From contig OX377203.1 in assembly GCA_947396885.1 (NCBI GenBank), forward strand, positions 3,348,001-3,412,000: a DNA stretch of 64,000 nt, in the 5' to 3' direction. Under the pieces are notes generated by a model that was given only the letters and a program-made list of their open reading frames with translations, was not told the DNA's origin and did not search any database. Positions 23,249 through 32,989 of this stretch are shown piece by piece (within the stretch, counting starts at the first letter, position 1; each line of letters begins with the position of its first letter). This DNA is from Heligmosomoides polygyrus polygyrus. Taxonomy: Eukaryota; Nematoda; Chromadorea; Rhabditida; Heligmosomidae. A program made the position numbers and the translations under genes.

Positions 23249-23572
23249 TTTAATACGTATTGTGTCTTCTTTGCCAAAGAGGTTGTTAGGTGGAATATTT
23301 ATTTTGGCCTGACGTTTCGACCCTGTCGTCGTCTTCGGAGGCCCAGAATTCCACCGCTGGCGAGTAGCGATTGCGCTACCACCCAAAGTTAGTCGATGAT
23401 CGACTAACTTTGGGTGGTAGCGCATCGACTAACTTTGGGTGGTAGCGCAATCGCTACTCGCCAGCGGTGGAATTCTGGGCCTCCGAAGACGACGACACGG
23501 TCGAAACGTCAGGCCAAAATAAATATTCCACCTAACAACCTCTTTGGCAAAGAAGACACAATACGTATTAAA
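23249..23572. repeat. Near-perfect palindrome with GAAACGTCAGGCC motif
   Basis: 23249-23397 and 23424-23572 are almost exact reverse complements (x pairs with 46821-x). The extra central bases come from a second tandem copy of the 26-bp unit starting ATCGACTAACTTTGGGTGG. Each arm carries CTCCGAAGACGACGAC...GTCGAAACGTCAGGCC, related to the motif repeated in Penelope-like remnants elsewhere in the window. Confidence 0.85.
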
Positions 23573-23669
23573 CAAAGAAAACTTCCTCCCTCAAGCTCCA
23601 AAACCGACGACGCCGCTCGGCGGGTCTCTTCCGCAGCTCCTGGCACTGCGGGTGAGAGCCGCTGTGAAC

Positions 23670-23819
23670 TATGGCAGCCCTCAGAGATCTTTGCGAACGG
23701 CGGCTCCGCGACAACTCTTTCCGCCGCGGCTCCCACCGCAGTAGGAGCGTGGGTCCCACTGCGGCGGGAGCGATATGGACGAGTTCTCGGGGTGCTGCCG
23801 CGAGACTCTGTAGAGGCTC
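23670..23819. mobile_element. Tourist-like MITE family 4b
   Basis: The right end GGTGCTGCCGCGAGACTCTGTAGAGGCTC before TTA (23820-23822) is the complement of the left end of 54440-54611. The left end is less clear. Confidence 0.55.
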
Positions 23820-23822
23820 TTA

Positions 23823-23945
23823 AGGCCGCCACAGACTTCTGCGGCGCCGCTCGGCGGCGCCGCTGGAGGCGAGCTCAGCGTCTCTGCCCTATGGTTAAGC
23901 ATAGAGCAGCGGCGCCGCCGGTGCCGCAGAAGTCTGTGGCGGCCT
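23823..23945. mobile_element. Tourist-like MITE family 4, copy 2
   Basis: AGGCCGCCACAGACTTCTGC and GCAGAAGTCTGTGGCGGCCT are perfect terminal inverted repeats. They are flanked by TTA at 23820-23822 (shared with the previous MITE) and 23946-23948. The core has CTGCCCTATGGTTAAGCATAG. Confidence 0.85.
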
Positions 23946-24309
23946 TTATACTCGAGTGCCGTAAAACACCTTATTTGACGGAGTTTTGCCGTTCTGCATT
24001 CGGCCAATCGCGTCGTAGGATGAGTGGGCGCGGCGCAGTCAACGGCTTTTGCGGAGCGGCGCATCAATCTCCGCGCTTCAAATTTGACGCCCTGCGCAGC
24101 GGCGCAGTCATTTCGCGTACAAGGTACTGTGAACGCGCGAGGGCCCTCTTCAGTTCCACGTTCAGTATTTGTCTCGGACGGCTGTCGTCCTCCTCATTTC
24201 GACAGTTTCATCATCATAGGCTGCACGCGGAGGCCACCTTTGTCTCGAACGACTCCGGTTCGCAGGGTTGCGCAGTACGAGCCGCTACTCGTCGGTCTTA
24301 GTGCCAGGT

Positions 24310-24815
24310 AGAAGGTAACTTGGGACGCTGTGAAAAGAGTACGGCAGCGACTACACCATCTACTCATCTACAGCGACTGACATTTGTCATTACGTCCAAA
24401 TACATATTCCTGATCTTTCCCCAACAACACTCGATATTGAACGGACGGAGGGCCCTAAAGCGCACTATCAAATCATGTCCTTGTTTCTAGTTCTTTGACT
24501 GTTAACACCTGCAGGTGAGCGACGTGCTACCATTAAACATTACTATTATGGTTCCGATGAACACTACAAAAGTTGATTATATTACAACCATGAGTAAGCG
24601 AATGATATCAAGCTCTTACCCCAGTCTTGAAATTCTGCAGTATTGCTTTAAGTCGGAAACCAGTGGCGGTGAGCTGGGAGCAGTGAGCTCGACAGTCGCT
24701 GCTGTTTCACAGAGATCCATTATTTCGCAATCCCACATCTGTAAACTTCATAAAATGTTGTAATTCAATGTTTGAATTTGAGTATTTTAAAAGCGCAGTT
24801 TTAAATAGAGGTCAG
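24310..24815. other. No gene recognised
   Basis: An 82-codon plus-strand frame at 24515-24763 is open but has no recognisable motif. Confidence 0.35.
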
Positions 24816-24827
24816 TTATTTAAGCCT

Positions 24828-25320
24828 TTAGATATATGGACGACATACTTATTGTTCACAATTATACAGAAGCTTACGTTGATTGCATACTTACGTTGGT
24901 TTACAAAAACACACTGGAAATAAAAAGACACACGACAGTGAACACAAATGCAACTATTTAGACATAAGTCTAGAAGTTGTGAATAATAAAATTGAAAGCA
25001 ACTTATATAACAAAACATATTCTTTCAACTTTAAAGTAAATAGGTTTCCACACGCAGACTAACAGTTTCAGTCAGAATTAAAAGCAATGTCATTTACACA
25101 GAAACACTTAGAATAGCTAATATCTGCTCAACATTCTATTATTTTTGCAGTAAAATACGAGAACCTCACAGAATACTTACCAATAATAAATTTAACACAG
25201 AATTCATCGCCACAAACAGAAGAAAATGCTTGAACAAAAACAGGCAAACATTATATAAATATGGCATGTTGGACAACTATAATAAAGCAATAAACTTAGT
25301 GGTAGTGGGAACACTCGTAT
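24828..25320 (+). pseudogene. Decayed reverse transcriptase fragment (Penelope-like or related)
   Basis: Reading across frames from 24828 gives RYMDDILIV, the catalytic box of a reverse transcriptase. After a frame shift come HKCNYLDISLEV, KIESNLYNKTYSFNF and KVNRFPHAD, then in another frame NVIYTETLRIANICSTF. The order (DD box, YLD block, LYNKT block, RFPH block, NVIYTETLRIA block) fits the palm/thumb of Penelope-like or related RTs that I know from invertebrates, but the exact clade is inference. At least one frameshift and one stop break the frame, and no start or endonuclease is present. The AT-rich base composition differs from the RTE LINE downstream. Confidence 0.6.
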
Positions 25321-25339
25321 AGTTGGAAGTTTTTGCTTA

Positions 25340-26530
25340 AATTTACTTTGCTAATATATATGGCCATATATAAGAGTAGATCTTATTGATATGCCGGTGA
25401 AAGGAATGTGGAAGCAGTGACATTAGTTGATATAATTGTGAAATGATGGATAATGCTGATCTAATAAAATTACTACATAGTGTGCCAATGTACCAAGAAT
25501 TGAAGAATGAAATGAATACCGTGATGATAACACATATCATAATACATATCCATACAGATACCGTATAACAGATCACGGTATGGTTACTTTATATAGGAAA
25601 ACCTCTATAAGCGGTTGGCACAAGGATGAGTACATAACTTAAGTGACTTTGATAATTTCTAAATATTGACAACAAATATTTAAAAAGTAAAAAATGCGTA
25701 TAAAAAATAAAACAAAAATAAAACCGAATAAAATAAAAACTAGACAGAAACAAAATAAAAACAAATCATTAACGTACTTAAAAATTATAAATAACAAATA
25801 ATAAAATAATAAAATATTAATTAAATTTAAAATTAAAAAATATAAATCTAAAAATATGGTAATAAAAATGGAAATTTATACCACCTCCTTCTTCACTGAT
25901 GAGCCACCGAGGAGGTGTTATAATAAAAACGGTTTGTCTGAAGGGAGGTGGCGAAACAAACCATTGAGGTTTGATATTGTTTCTCCATAAATCTCAAGTA
26001 TATTCATAAAAGATTGCACAAGTCATCGTAAAGGGACAGACAGTCCTGTGTGAAAATTTGGCAGTTTAAGAATTGTAAGAATGTGCTAATTGCTTTTTCT
26101 GCAACCAGCATATTTCTCCCATTTTAGTAAAACTCCTCATTATCTCTGAAGGATCCTGGTCCACCGTGTTCTTAAAAAACAGAGGCATGAAGTACTTCCA
26201 TATAATAATTCTTAGGTTGCGTAGATACGTCACCTTGGCGTGATCCTTTTTGAGTTGAGCATCGATGTTCAGTTCCAGCCAAGATTGATAAATGACCTTA
26301 ATCCGGATACATTACGGCGTTTTCACCTTCCTCAGATCACGGAGAAATCGAATTAAATTTGAAAATTTATCCATTCAAATTCCATTTCATTCTACAAAAA
26401 TATACTTATAAGACGGAAGGATTACGAGACCGACAGCTTAAAGCTATGAAGAGGAGAACGGGACACTTGGGTCCATTGTCGCCCTGTTTTGTATGCGAGA
26501 GAGTGAGAACCCTTAGAATCACTATCCGAG
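25340..26530. other. AT-rich, low-complexity stretch; no gene
   Basis: 25670-25880 is almost pure A/T with short AAATAAAA units. 25881-25965 holds a CCACCTCC / GGAGGTGG inverted arrangement with hammerhead-like pieces (see findings). The rest shows no frame or repeat. Confidence 0.5.
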
Positions 26531-26541
26531 TGTTGATATTA

Positions 26542-27579
26542 GGTTGTCCCATAAGTCCCGCCGTTTTTTCAACGATTCATTGCGGATTTGGCCGGCGGTC
26601 TCTTGCATAGCGCTGTACAGCATTTGAAAGAGAATGATTTGCTCTATCAGAACGTGTATTGCGTTTCTTTTCTCACCATGAACTTTGTCAATTTTTACGT
26701 CGTTAAAGTGAAAAGTGAAAAAGTGAAAAGTGGCCATCCGCAGCAGTTGCTTCTCTCCGCTTAGGTTTGGAATCTTTTGCGCAGTCTTTCATAGCATTTG
26801 GAAGACGGTGTTTTGTACTACAAGAATACATGTTGGTCCTATTTGCTCACTTGTCCTTTTTTAATTTTTAGGTCATCAAATTGGGACGTCCGACCTTTCC
26901 GTCCGAATTTTTACCGACAGCTCGGTTCTGTGGTTGGACTTTTTTGCTTAGTGTTATATGTCATTCAAAAGAGGATATCTTGCTCAATAAGAATTTGTGT
27001 CGCGTTTGCCGATTTATTTCGAATATCAACATCTGAACAAGGAGGAGTTGTTGGTAAAGATGATTTTTCTCTTTTTGGAATTTTGTTGATATTCGGCAGA
27101 AATCAGCATGAGCCAATAAGCTCAACACAATTTCTTTTAGTCCAAGACATTCTCTTTCGACCGCCACATAACACCGAGCAAAAAAATCTACCACAGAGCA
27201 GGAGCTGTCGGTAAAAATAGATCTTCTCCTTTGGACGTCCCAATTTGATGACCTAAAAAATCAATAAAGGACAAGTGGTCAAATAGCGCCAACAAGAACT
27301 CTTGTAGTACAGGACAATGCCTTCCAAATGCTGTAAGAAGCTGCGCAAAAAATTCCAAACCTCAGCGGAGAGAAGCAACTGCGTAGATGGCCACACACTT
27401 TTTCACGTTTCACTTTGACGACCTAAAAAGTGACAATGTTCAGGGCGAAAAAAGAAAAGCAATACATGATCTGATAGAGCAAATCATTTTCTTTCGAATG
27501 CTGTATAGAGCTATGCAAGAGACCGTCGACGAAATTCGCAATGAATTGTTGAAAAGCGGTGGGGACTTATGGGACAACC
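26542..27579. mobile_element. Mariner-like foldback element (1038 bp, palindromic)
   Basis: Termini GGTTGTCCCATAAGTCCC and GGGGACTTATGGGACAACC resemble mariner terminal repeats and are flanked by TA at 26540-26541 and 27580-27581. The interior is an imperfect inverted repeat along nearly its whole length, with the centre near 27060. The two arms therefore read the same peptide in opposite directions: minus from 26737 and plus from 27387, both beginning MAT.FFTFHF. No D,D34D transposase core is present. The element looks like a non-autonomous foldback derivative. The peptide is unrecognised and may be chance. Confidence 0.75.
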
Positions 27580-27764
27580 TAATGCATATTGCGTCTCGAG
27601 AGAACGTCGCACTGATAGGAAACGCTCTTGCCTTCAGAGAAAATTATGCTAAAAAACTTACCTCAAGGCGTGTTTCGTACACTCCGGATTTATTCAGGGT
27701 TCGGGTTCAGTTAAAACTAACCATGTCCTTCACCATTTCGGATCTCGATGAGTTTATACCGAAT

Positions 27765-27782
27765 ATCTCCGTATAGAATAAG
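27765..27782 (+). repeat. Target-site duplication of the RTE LINE (left)
   Basis: ATCTCCGTATAGAATAAG occurs here and again at 30926-30943, directly flanking the LINE. Eighteen identical bases is well beyond chance. Confidence 0.9.
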
Positions 27783-30700
27783 GTGGCGATGTCCGTTCCT
27801 CCTCGTGGTGCCACTGGAAACTGCTCGCTTCTGCGAGCTAAGCCAAGCACGGACATTCGAATGCAGGCGACAGGCCCTGGTGACAGGCCGGCCTACGAAC
27901 AACCCAATGTCACATCGTATGGGTGTATGTCAGTTCATGTTTTTCGAGATAATGCTACGGCGTCCGCGGGAGCCGACGCGCACTCGCAAAGCCCGGCGAG
28001 TGTGAGAAGTATGCGAGGGTCCCTGGTGCGAGGACGGCATCGGGGGGCAACTGAGCTAGTCCGAAAGTCCCGTAACGTAAGCAGGACCCGCGTAGCAACG
28101 CTGAATGTGGGTACGTTGACGGGCCGCTCGTGCGAGTTGGTAGAAGCACTGGAGAGTAGAAGAGTTGATTTCTGTGCGGTGCAGGAGACGAGGTGGTCCT
28201 GCCGCAAGTCAAGAGATATAGGACGTGGCTTCAAGGCCGTTCTATGTGGAAGTCCCAGGACCACCAGTGGTGTTGGTATAATCGTCTCCGAGCGTTTCCG
28301 AGACTCGATTGTAAGCGTTGAGCGCTTTGACGATCGATTGATGAAGATCGTTGTCGCCGCTAAGGAGCGACTCTTCCACTTCTTCTCTGCGTATGCTCCG
28401 CAGACTGGCTGTTCCGATCAAGCCAAGGATGAGTTTTGGAGCCTGCTTGATGAGAAGACAGCAGAGGTACCGTCGAAGGACGTCATCATCGTCGCTGGTG
28501 ACCTCAATGGGCACGTAGGCGCTACGAAAGACGGGTACAGCTGTCATGGTGGATTCGGCTATGGGTTGCGTAACACAGATGGTGAGCGTATCCTTGAATA
28601 TGCGGATTCGCATAACCTCACCATAATGAACACCGTGTTTCGCAAACGCAACTCCCACCTTATCTCGTTCTATAGTGGGAACACCAAGACGCAGATAGAC
28701 TTCGTCCTTGTGAGAGATCGTGACCGAAATCTCGTCACAGACGCGAAGATCGTGCCGTATGAAACGGTCGCCCCACAGCATCGTCCGCTGATCTGTACTT
28801 TGAAGATCGCTCCTCCGAGGCTGCAGCAGGTTGAGCGATGCGGTGCTGCAAGAATCAAGTGGTGGCGAATGAGAGAGAAGGAAGCAGCCGTGATTTCTCG
28901 CGCACGGTTACCGACAGTCACGACTGTCGACGAAACTTGGAAGAAAGCGACCGACGCGATACTTCAAGCTGCGAGGTCAGAACTTGGCACTACAAAGCCT
29001 GGACGACGAAAGGTCGACATGCAGGCATGGCTGTGGACGAACGATGTGAAAGAAAAGGTTCGAGAGAAGAAAGCGCTTTATCATGTGTTTCTCGGCGAGA
29101 AGACCGCCAATAATTGGCAAAAGTACCACGAAGCGAAAAAAGCTGCCAAGAAGGCTGTGGCCGTAGCAAAAGCCACTCATTACAATGATGTCTACGAAAA
29201 GCTTGAGTCGCGCGATGGCGAGCGGTATTTATACCGACTTGCGAAAAACCGTCATCGCCAATCCGAGGATATAGAGAAGTTCTTTGGCATCAATGATGAG
29301 AACGGCCATCTTCTGACAGAGCGCAAAAAGGCCTTGAAGCGATGGTGCGATTATTTTGAGGGAATTTCGACTGAAGAGTTCCCTCATCCGGCCGTCCCTT
29401 CTGTGGCTCCTATCCACGGTCCCGTCCATAAAATCACTGTGGAGGAAACTGACGCGGCTCTGAGGATGATGAGACCGGGCAAGGCGACTGGTCCAGATGA
29501 CTTGCCAGCTGACTTATGGAAGTCGAAGTTCTGGTACTCTGCTGAGTGGTTGGCCAAGTTTTTCAACCAGGTTGTAGCGGAGAAGAAGGTGCCTGATGTT
29601 TGGCAGGAAAGTACGACGATCCCGATTTGGAAGAAGAAGGGCAGCCCTGCAGACTGCTCAAATTACCGTCCGATTCGGTTGCTCTCGCACAGCATGAAGA
29701 TCTTCGAGCGAATCCTCGATAGCCGAATTCGCGAAATCGTCAAGCTTTCCAGCAATCAGTGCGGCTTCGTGGCTGGTTGTGGCACTATCGATGCCATACA
29801 TGCTGCTCGTCTTCTGGTAGAGAAGCATCGCGAGAAACAGAAGCCGGTGCATCTTGCCTTTCTCGACTTGGAGAAGGCCTTCGATCGCGTACCGCGTGAG
29901 GTTATATGGTACGCCCTTCGACAGCACGGTGTTCCCGAAGAACTTGTAGAGTGGGTGCGAATGCTATACTCTTGTCCAAAGAGTCGTGTGCAAGCGGCAG
30001 CAGGAACCTCGACGGAGTTTCCCATCTCTGTTGGGGTGCACCAAGGATCTGCGCTTTCCCCACTCCTCTTTGTTGTCGTAATGGATGCCATTACGCGAGA
30101 TCTTCAGAAGCCCGTCCCTTGGACGTTGCTATATGCTGATGACGTGATGCTCGCCTGCGAAGACAAAGGTGAGCTCGAGCGAGAGGTGCAAGCTTGGTGC
30201 GACCGCCTGGCCATGTTCGGACTCAAATTGAACGTCAAGAAGACCGAGTATTTCACGACTGACGTAAATGAGTCCGGCTCCATTAAGATTAACGGTACTG
30301 AGCTTGCACGCACTTCGGTGTTTAAATACCTGGGATCAGCAATAGCTTCTGATGGCAGTCTGATGGTTGAAGTGAACTCACGCGTGAGTGCAGCTTGGTC
30401 GAAGTGGCGCTCGTTGACTGGAGTACTCTGCGACAAGAAGATACCAGAGCGCTTAAAGTCGAAGATCTACAAAACCGTCGTCCGGCCGGTAGCGATGTAC
30501 GGAGCTGAGTGTTGGCCTGCGACAAAGGAAACGGAAAGTCGCCTCAGCGTCATGGAGACGAAGATGCTGCGCTGGATGGCTGGAGTCACGCGCCTGGACC
30601 GCATCAGAAACGAGGCTATTCGGCAGAAGTTCGGTGTCGCGCCGATAGCGGACAAGATGCGTGAAGCTCGCTTACGATGGTACGGCCACGTTCTGCGTGG

Positions 30701-30905
30701 AAAGGAAGACAGCGTCCGTAAGATAGGCCTTAACTTCGTAGTGTCTGGAAAACGGCCTAGAGGGCGCCCGAAGCAGCGCTGGGCTGATACGTTACACAAG
30801 GACTTTAAAGTAGCTGGCGTCCACCCTGATCTAGCACGGGATCGGGAAAGATGGCGACATGGCACCAGAAAAGCGGACTCCGTCATGAAGCGGGACAAAC
30901 GCTGA
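27783..30905 (+). CDS. RTE LINE ORF: AP endonuclease plus reverse transcriptase
   Basis: A single 1040-codon ORF. Residues about 103-342 form an APE-type endonuclease: TLNVGTL at the start, QETRW with the catalytic Glu near 135, AGDLNGH at 238-244, and QHRPL with the catalytic His near 333. This domain nicks target DNA. Residues about 560-860 are the reverse transcriptase: CSNYRPI at 625-631, AFLDLEKAFDRV with the first catalytic Asp near 695, QGSALSP at 754-760, and YADD at 784-787. It copies the RNA at the nick. The C-terminal part has ECW near 909, RWYGHVLR at 965-972 and RGRPKQRW at 993-1000, usual for this clade. The first 100 residues match nothing I know. The frame opens with GTG at 27783; the first ATG is 27789, which I prefer as the start. 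No stop or shift was found, so the protein could be active. Confidence 0.93.
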   Translation: MAMSVPPRGATGNCSLLRAKPSTDIRMQATGPGDRPAYEQPNVTSYGCMSVHVFRDNATASAGADAHSQSPASVRSMRGSLVRGRHRGATELVRKSRNVSRTRVATLNVGTLTGRSCELVEALESRRVDFCAVQETRWSCRKSRDIGRGFKAVLCGSPRTTSGVGIIVSERFRDSIVSVERFDDRLMKIVVAAKERLFHFFSAYAPQTGCSDQAKDEFWSLLDEKTAEVPSKDVIIVAGDLNGHVGATKDGYSCHGGFGYGLRNTDGERILEYADSHNLTIMNTVFRKRNSHLISFYSGNTKTQIDFVLVRDRDRNLVTDAKIVPYETVAPQHRPLICTLKIAPPRLQQVERCGAARIKWWRMREKEAAVISRARLPTVTTVDETWKKATDAILQAARSELGTTKPGRRKVDMQAWLWTNDVKEKVREKKALYHVFLGEKTANNWQKYHEAKKAAKKAVAVAKATHYNDVYEKLESRDGERYLYRLAKNRHRQSEDIEKFFGINDENGHLLTERKKALKRWCDYFEGISTEEFPHPAVPSVAPIHGPVHKITVEETDAALRMMRPGKATGPDDLPADLWKSKFWYSAEWLAKFFNQVVAEKKVPDVWQESTTIPIWKKKGSPADCSNYRPIRLLSHSMKIFERILDSRIREIVKLSSNQCGFVAGCGTIDAIHAARLLVEKHREKQKPVHLAFLDLEKAFDRVPREVIWYALRQHGVPEELVEWVRMLYSCPKSRVQAAAGTSTEFPISVGVHQGSALSPLLFVVVMDAITRDLQKPVPWTLLYADDVMLACEDKGELEREVQAWCDRLAMFGLKLNVKKTEYFTTDVNESGSIKINGTELARTSVFKYLGSAIASDGSLMVEVNSRVSAAWSKWRSLTGVLCDKKIPERLKSKIYKTVVRPVAMYGAECWPATKETESRLSVMETKMLRWMAGVTRLDRIRNEAIRQKFGVAPIADKMREARLRWYGHVLRGKEDSVRKIGLNFVVSGKRPRGRPKQRWADTLHKDFKVAGVHPDLARDRERWRHGTRKADSVMKRDKR

Positions 30906-30925
30906 AGAAGAAGAAGAAGAAGAAG
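30906..30925 (+). repeat. (AAG)n microsatellite tail of the LINE
   Basis: About six AAG units directly after the stop codon and before the right target duplication; typical simple-repeat 3' end of RTE elements. Confidence 0.85.
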
Positions 30926-30943
30926 ATCTCCGTATAGAATAAG
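30926..30943 (+). repeat. Target-site duplication of the RTE LINE (right)
   Basis: Identical to 27765-27782. Confidence 0.9.
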
Positions 30944-31310
30944 CCCTTGACTAGCCTCTAGGCTGGTTGCCTCAAGCTATTGCATGGTCCGGATACGCCT
31001 ACATACTACCCCGAAAATGTGGCGCAAACAGCAATGCTAGCCACTCTGTGGAGTATAGGACCTGTATATTCTGTATGTATTCGTAGAGAACAGAGGTTCT
31101 CAGAATTCTCTTAGCGAAGGTTGACCACTTCCTATTGCGGATACGTCCCGCCAGCCCTTGCTCTTAACGAACCTCTACAGATGTGCCCTTGACAGCTTCA
31201 GGTGCCTTATGGGACAGGTTAGCGGAGTGCATGGCACAAAGTAGGTATAGCGACTACCAACTCTGTTTCGGTTCCTCCAAATTGTTGGTTCCCTGAGCTT
31301 CATAATTGAT

Positions 31311-32226
31311 AGTCCAATTTAAATGTTCCTTCACAAAGCTCGATGTCAATGTTTACTGACGACGTTTTGGGCCGCACGCCCTTCTTCAGGTCCACAAAGT
31401 ACTATTACATTTCCTATACAGCATAACGTCTAAAACGCAATGGATCTAACCTGGGATCAACAAGGGGGGGGGGAGTGGTTGAGGACGAAAATGAAGGGCT
31501 AGAGACGTGCAGTTGCTATTTGTAGGACGGCGGGGTGCGATCGGTCACTTTTGCGTCGCAATCATCCTCAGCGGTCACTGCTTTGGCCCTGTGGAGTGGT
31601 AAGCTTCATAGTCATTATCTTCTCCCTGTTCTTGATCGTCGGTCTCCATTGTTGTATTTCCAACGCTTCTTTAATCTTCCTGTCCACCGTATCCGACAGG
31701 TTCTTGTTTAGATTGACACCCTTAGCTGCGATTGTGGGTCCCTTGTGTACCGTGCCTGAAGGTACGGTGCTTCGTACCCTGAGGCACACAAGGGACCGAC
31801 AGCCGCAGATAAGGGTGTCAATTCTCCACAAGAACCTGTTGGATACGGTCGAGAAGAGGATTAAAGAAGCGTTGGAAATACAATAATGGAGACCGCCGAT
31901 CAACAACAGGGAGGAGGTGAAGATGGCTATGAACCTTATCACTCTATAGGGCCAAAGGTGTGACCGCTGAGGATGATTGCGACGTAACAGTGTGATCTGT
32001 CACACCCCGCCGTCCTACAAACAGCAACTGCACGTCTCTAGCCCTTCATTTTCGTCCTCAACCACTCCCCCCTTCGTTGATCCCAGGTTAGATTCATTGC
32101 GTTTTAGACGTTGTGTCGTATAGGAAATATAATAGTACTTTATAGACCTGAAGAAGGGATTACGGCGCGAAACGTCGTCAATAAACATTGACATCTAGCT
32201 TCGTGAGGGAACATTTAAATTGAACT
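31311..32226. mobile_element. Inverted pair of Penelope-like element 3' ends
   Basis: 31311-31765 and about 31775-32226 are reverse complements, centred near 31768, around GGTACGGTGC. Each arm, read outward from the centre, encodes the C-terminal tail of the PLE GIY-YIG endonuclease: RVSILHKNL.DTV, then KRIKEALEIQ (KIKEALEIQ in the left arm), then WRP.I. Each then ends with the motif CCTGAAGAAGGG...GAAACGTCGTCA (32144-32180 plus; 31360-31398 minus, with AAAACG). The relation to 55877-56332 is clear from the shared peptide. The right arm has an in-frame TAA after EIQ. A run of 10 G (31464-31473) occurs only in the left arm; the right arm has CCCCCC there. Confidence 0.8.
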
Positions 32227-32324
32227 CTGTTTAGGATGGAACTATGTGATTGTTTATGTCAACGGTCCTTTCGGAATGGATGTCCATTCTTTGCACAGTG
32301 GGTGGAGGTGATCCTGTCCTTGAA

Positions 32325-32565
32325 CACAACTGTAAAACATTGTCAAGTGAAGTGCTAAGCTTAACAAGCTGCATGGCAATATCAGCCGCCGACTATTCCA
32401 GATTTTGTGGTTAGGACTGATAGGCCATTAAAACGAGGATAACACGCTTGGTTTAACAGCCTATGGTGTAATAGCGTAAACTACTTCCCGGAAATCAAAG
32501 GGTGCGGGTTTGAGGCCCGACTGGGCCGAGAGTTTTCACAAAGAAGTGTCATTGTGACGTGATGC
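32325..32565 (+). repeat. tRNA-like SINE repeat family S1, copy 2
   Basis: Shares with the 55.5 kb copy the upstream block AACATTGT...AGCTTAAC...CATG(G/C)(C/T)(A/G)ATATCAGC, then TATGGTGTAA (A box), CCCGGAAA and GCGGGTTTGAGGCCC (B box), then GAGAGTTTT. The tRNA-like part is internal, not at the 5' end. Confidence 0.6.
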
Positions 32566-32583
32566 TAGATACACGGAGGGGGC

Positions 32584-32662
32584 CGTTCTTCCCCCCAGCA
32601 TGCGGAGGGGCGGCGCTAATTGCGTGAGGAGCGCCGCCCCTCCGCATGCTGGGGTGAAGAAC
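32584..32662. repeat. Near-perfect GC-rich hairpin (33-34 bp stem)
   Basis: 32584-32617 pairs with 32630-32662, leaving a 12-nt loop (AATTGCGTGAGG) and a single bulge/mismatch near the base. The stem contains AGCATGCGGAGGGGCGGCGCT and its complement. It could be a tiny foldback element; no target duplication was seen. Confidence 0.85.
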
Positions 32663-32989
32663 ACTACCCCGCCTAGATATACTGGTGATATTCTGATGTT
32701 TCTGCACGCCCCCATAAATTTTACCCTTATTCTTGTTTTAACCGAGTACTGTTCGGATTGTGAACGCCTTGTAGGTAAACGCTGAATGTTACGAAATCGA
32801 CAATGTATTAAATATGGTACATATACCTACCTAGGGCTCATTGTGCTGTGGTTGATGTGTTAAGCATCACCTACCAATTTCATGTCCTCGTGGAATCTTT
32901 CTATCATTGCAATCTGAGGATCGTGTTCGCGTCCCTCGCAGTTGACTAAAGCAGAAAATCAGTGACTCTTCGAAAATAACGACAGCACT

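Larger units (their letters stand above)
27783..30925 (+). mobile_element. Full-length RTE-type LINE
   Basis: The insertion is delimited by the 18-bp duplication on both sides. It consists almost entirely of one ORF, with only about 20 bp of 3' sequence ending in a (GAA)n/(AAG)n tail, and no detectable 5' UTR. A very short 3' end with a simple repeat tail is typical of RTE elements. Confidence 0.9.

Noticed and set aside
23414..24301. 295-codon plus-strand open frame
   Set aside because: It runs through one arm of the palindrome and at least two GC-rich MITEs; the peptide is Ala/Arg/Pro-rich and has overlapping open frames on both strands, so it is compositional.
27387..27776. 129-codon frame as a genuine gene beside the LINE
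   Set aside because: The first two thirds lie in the right arm of the mariner-like foldback and are mirrored at 26737-26522; the rest is flank.
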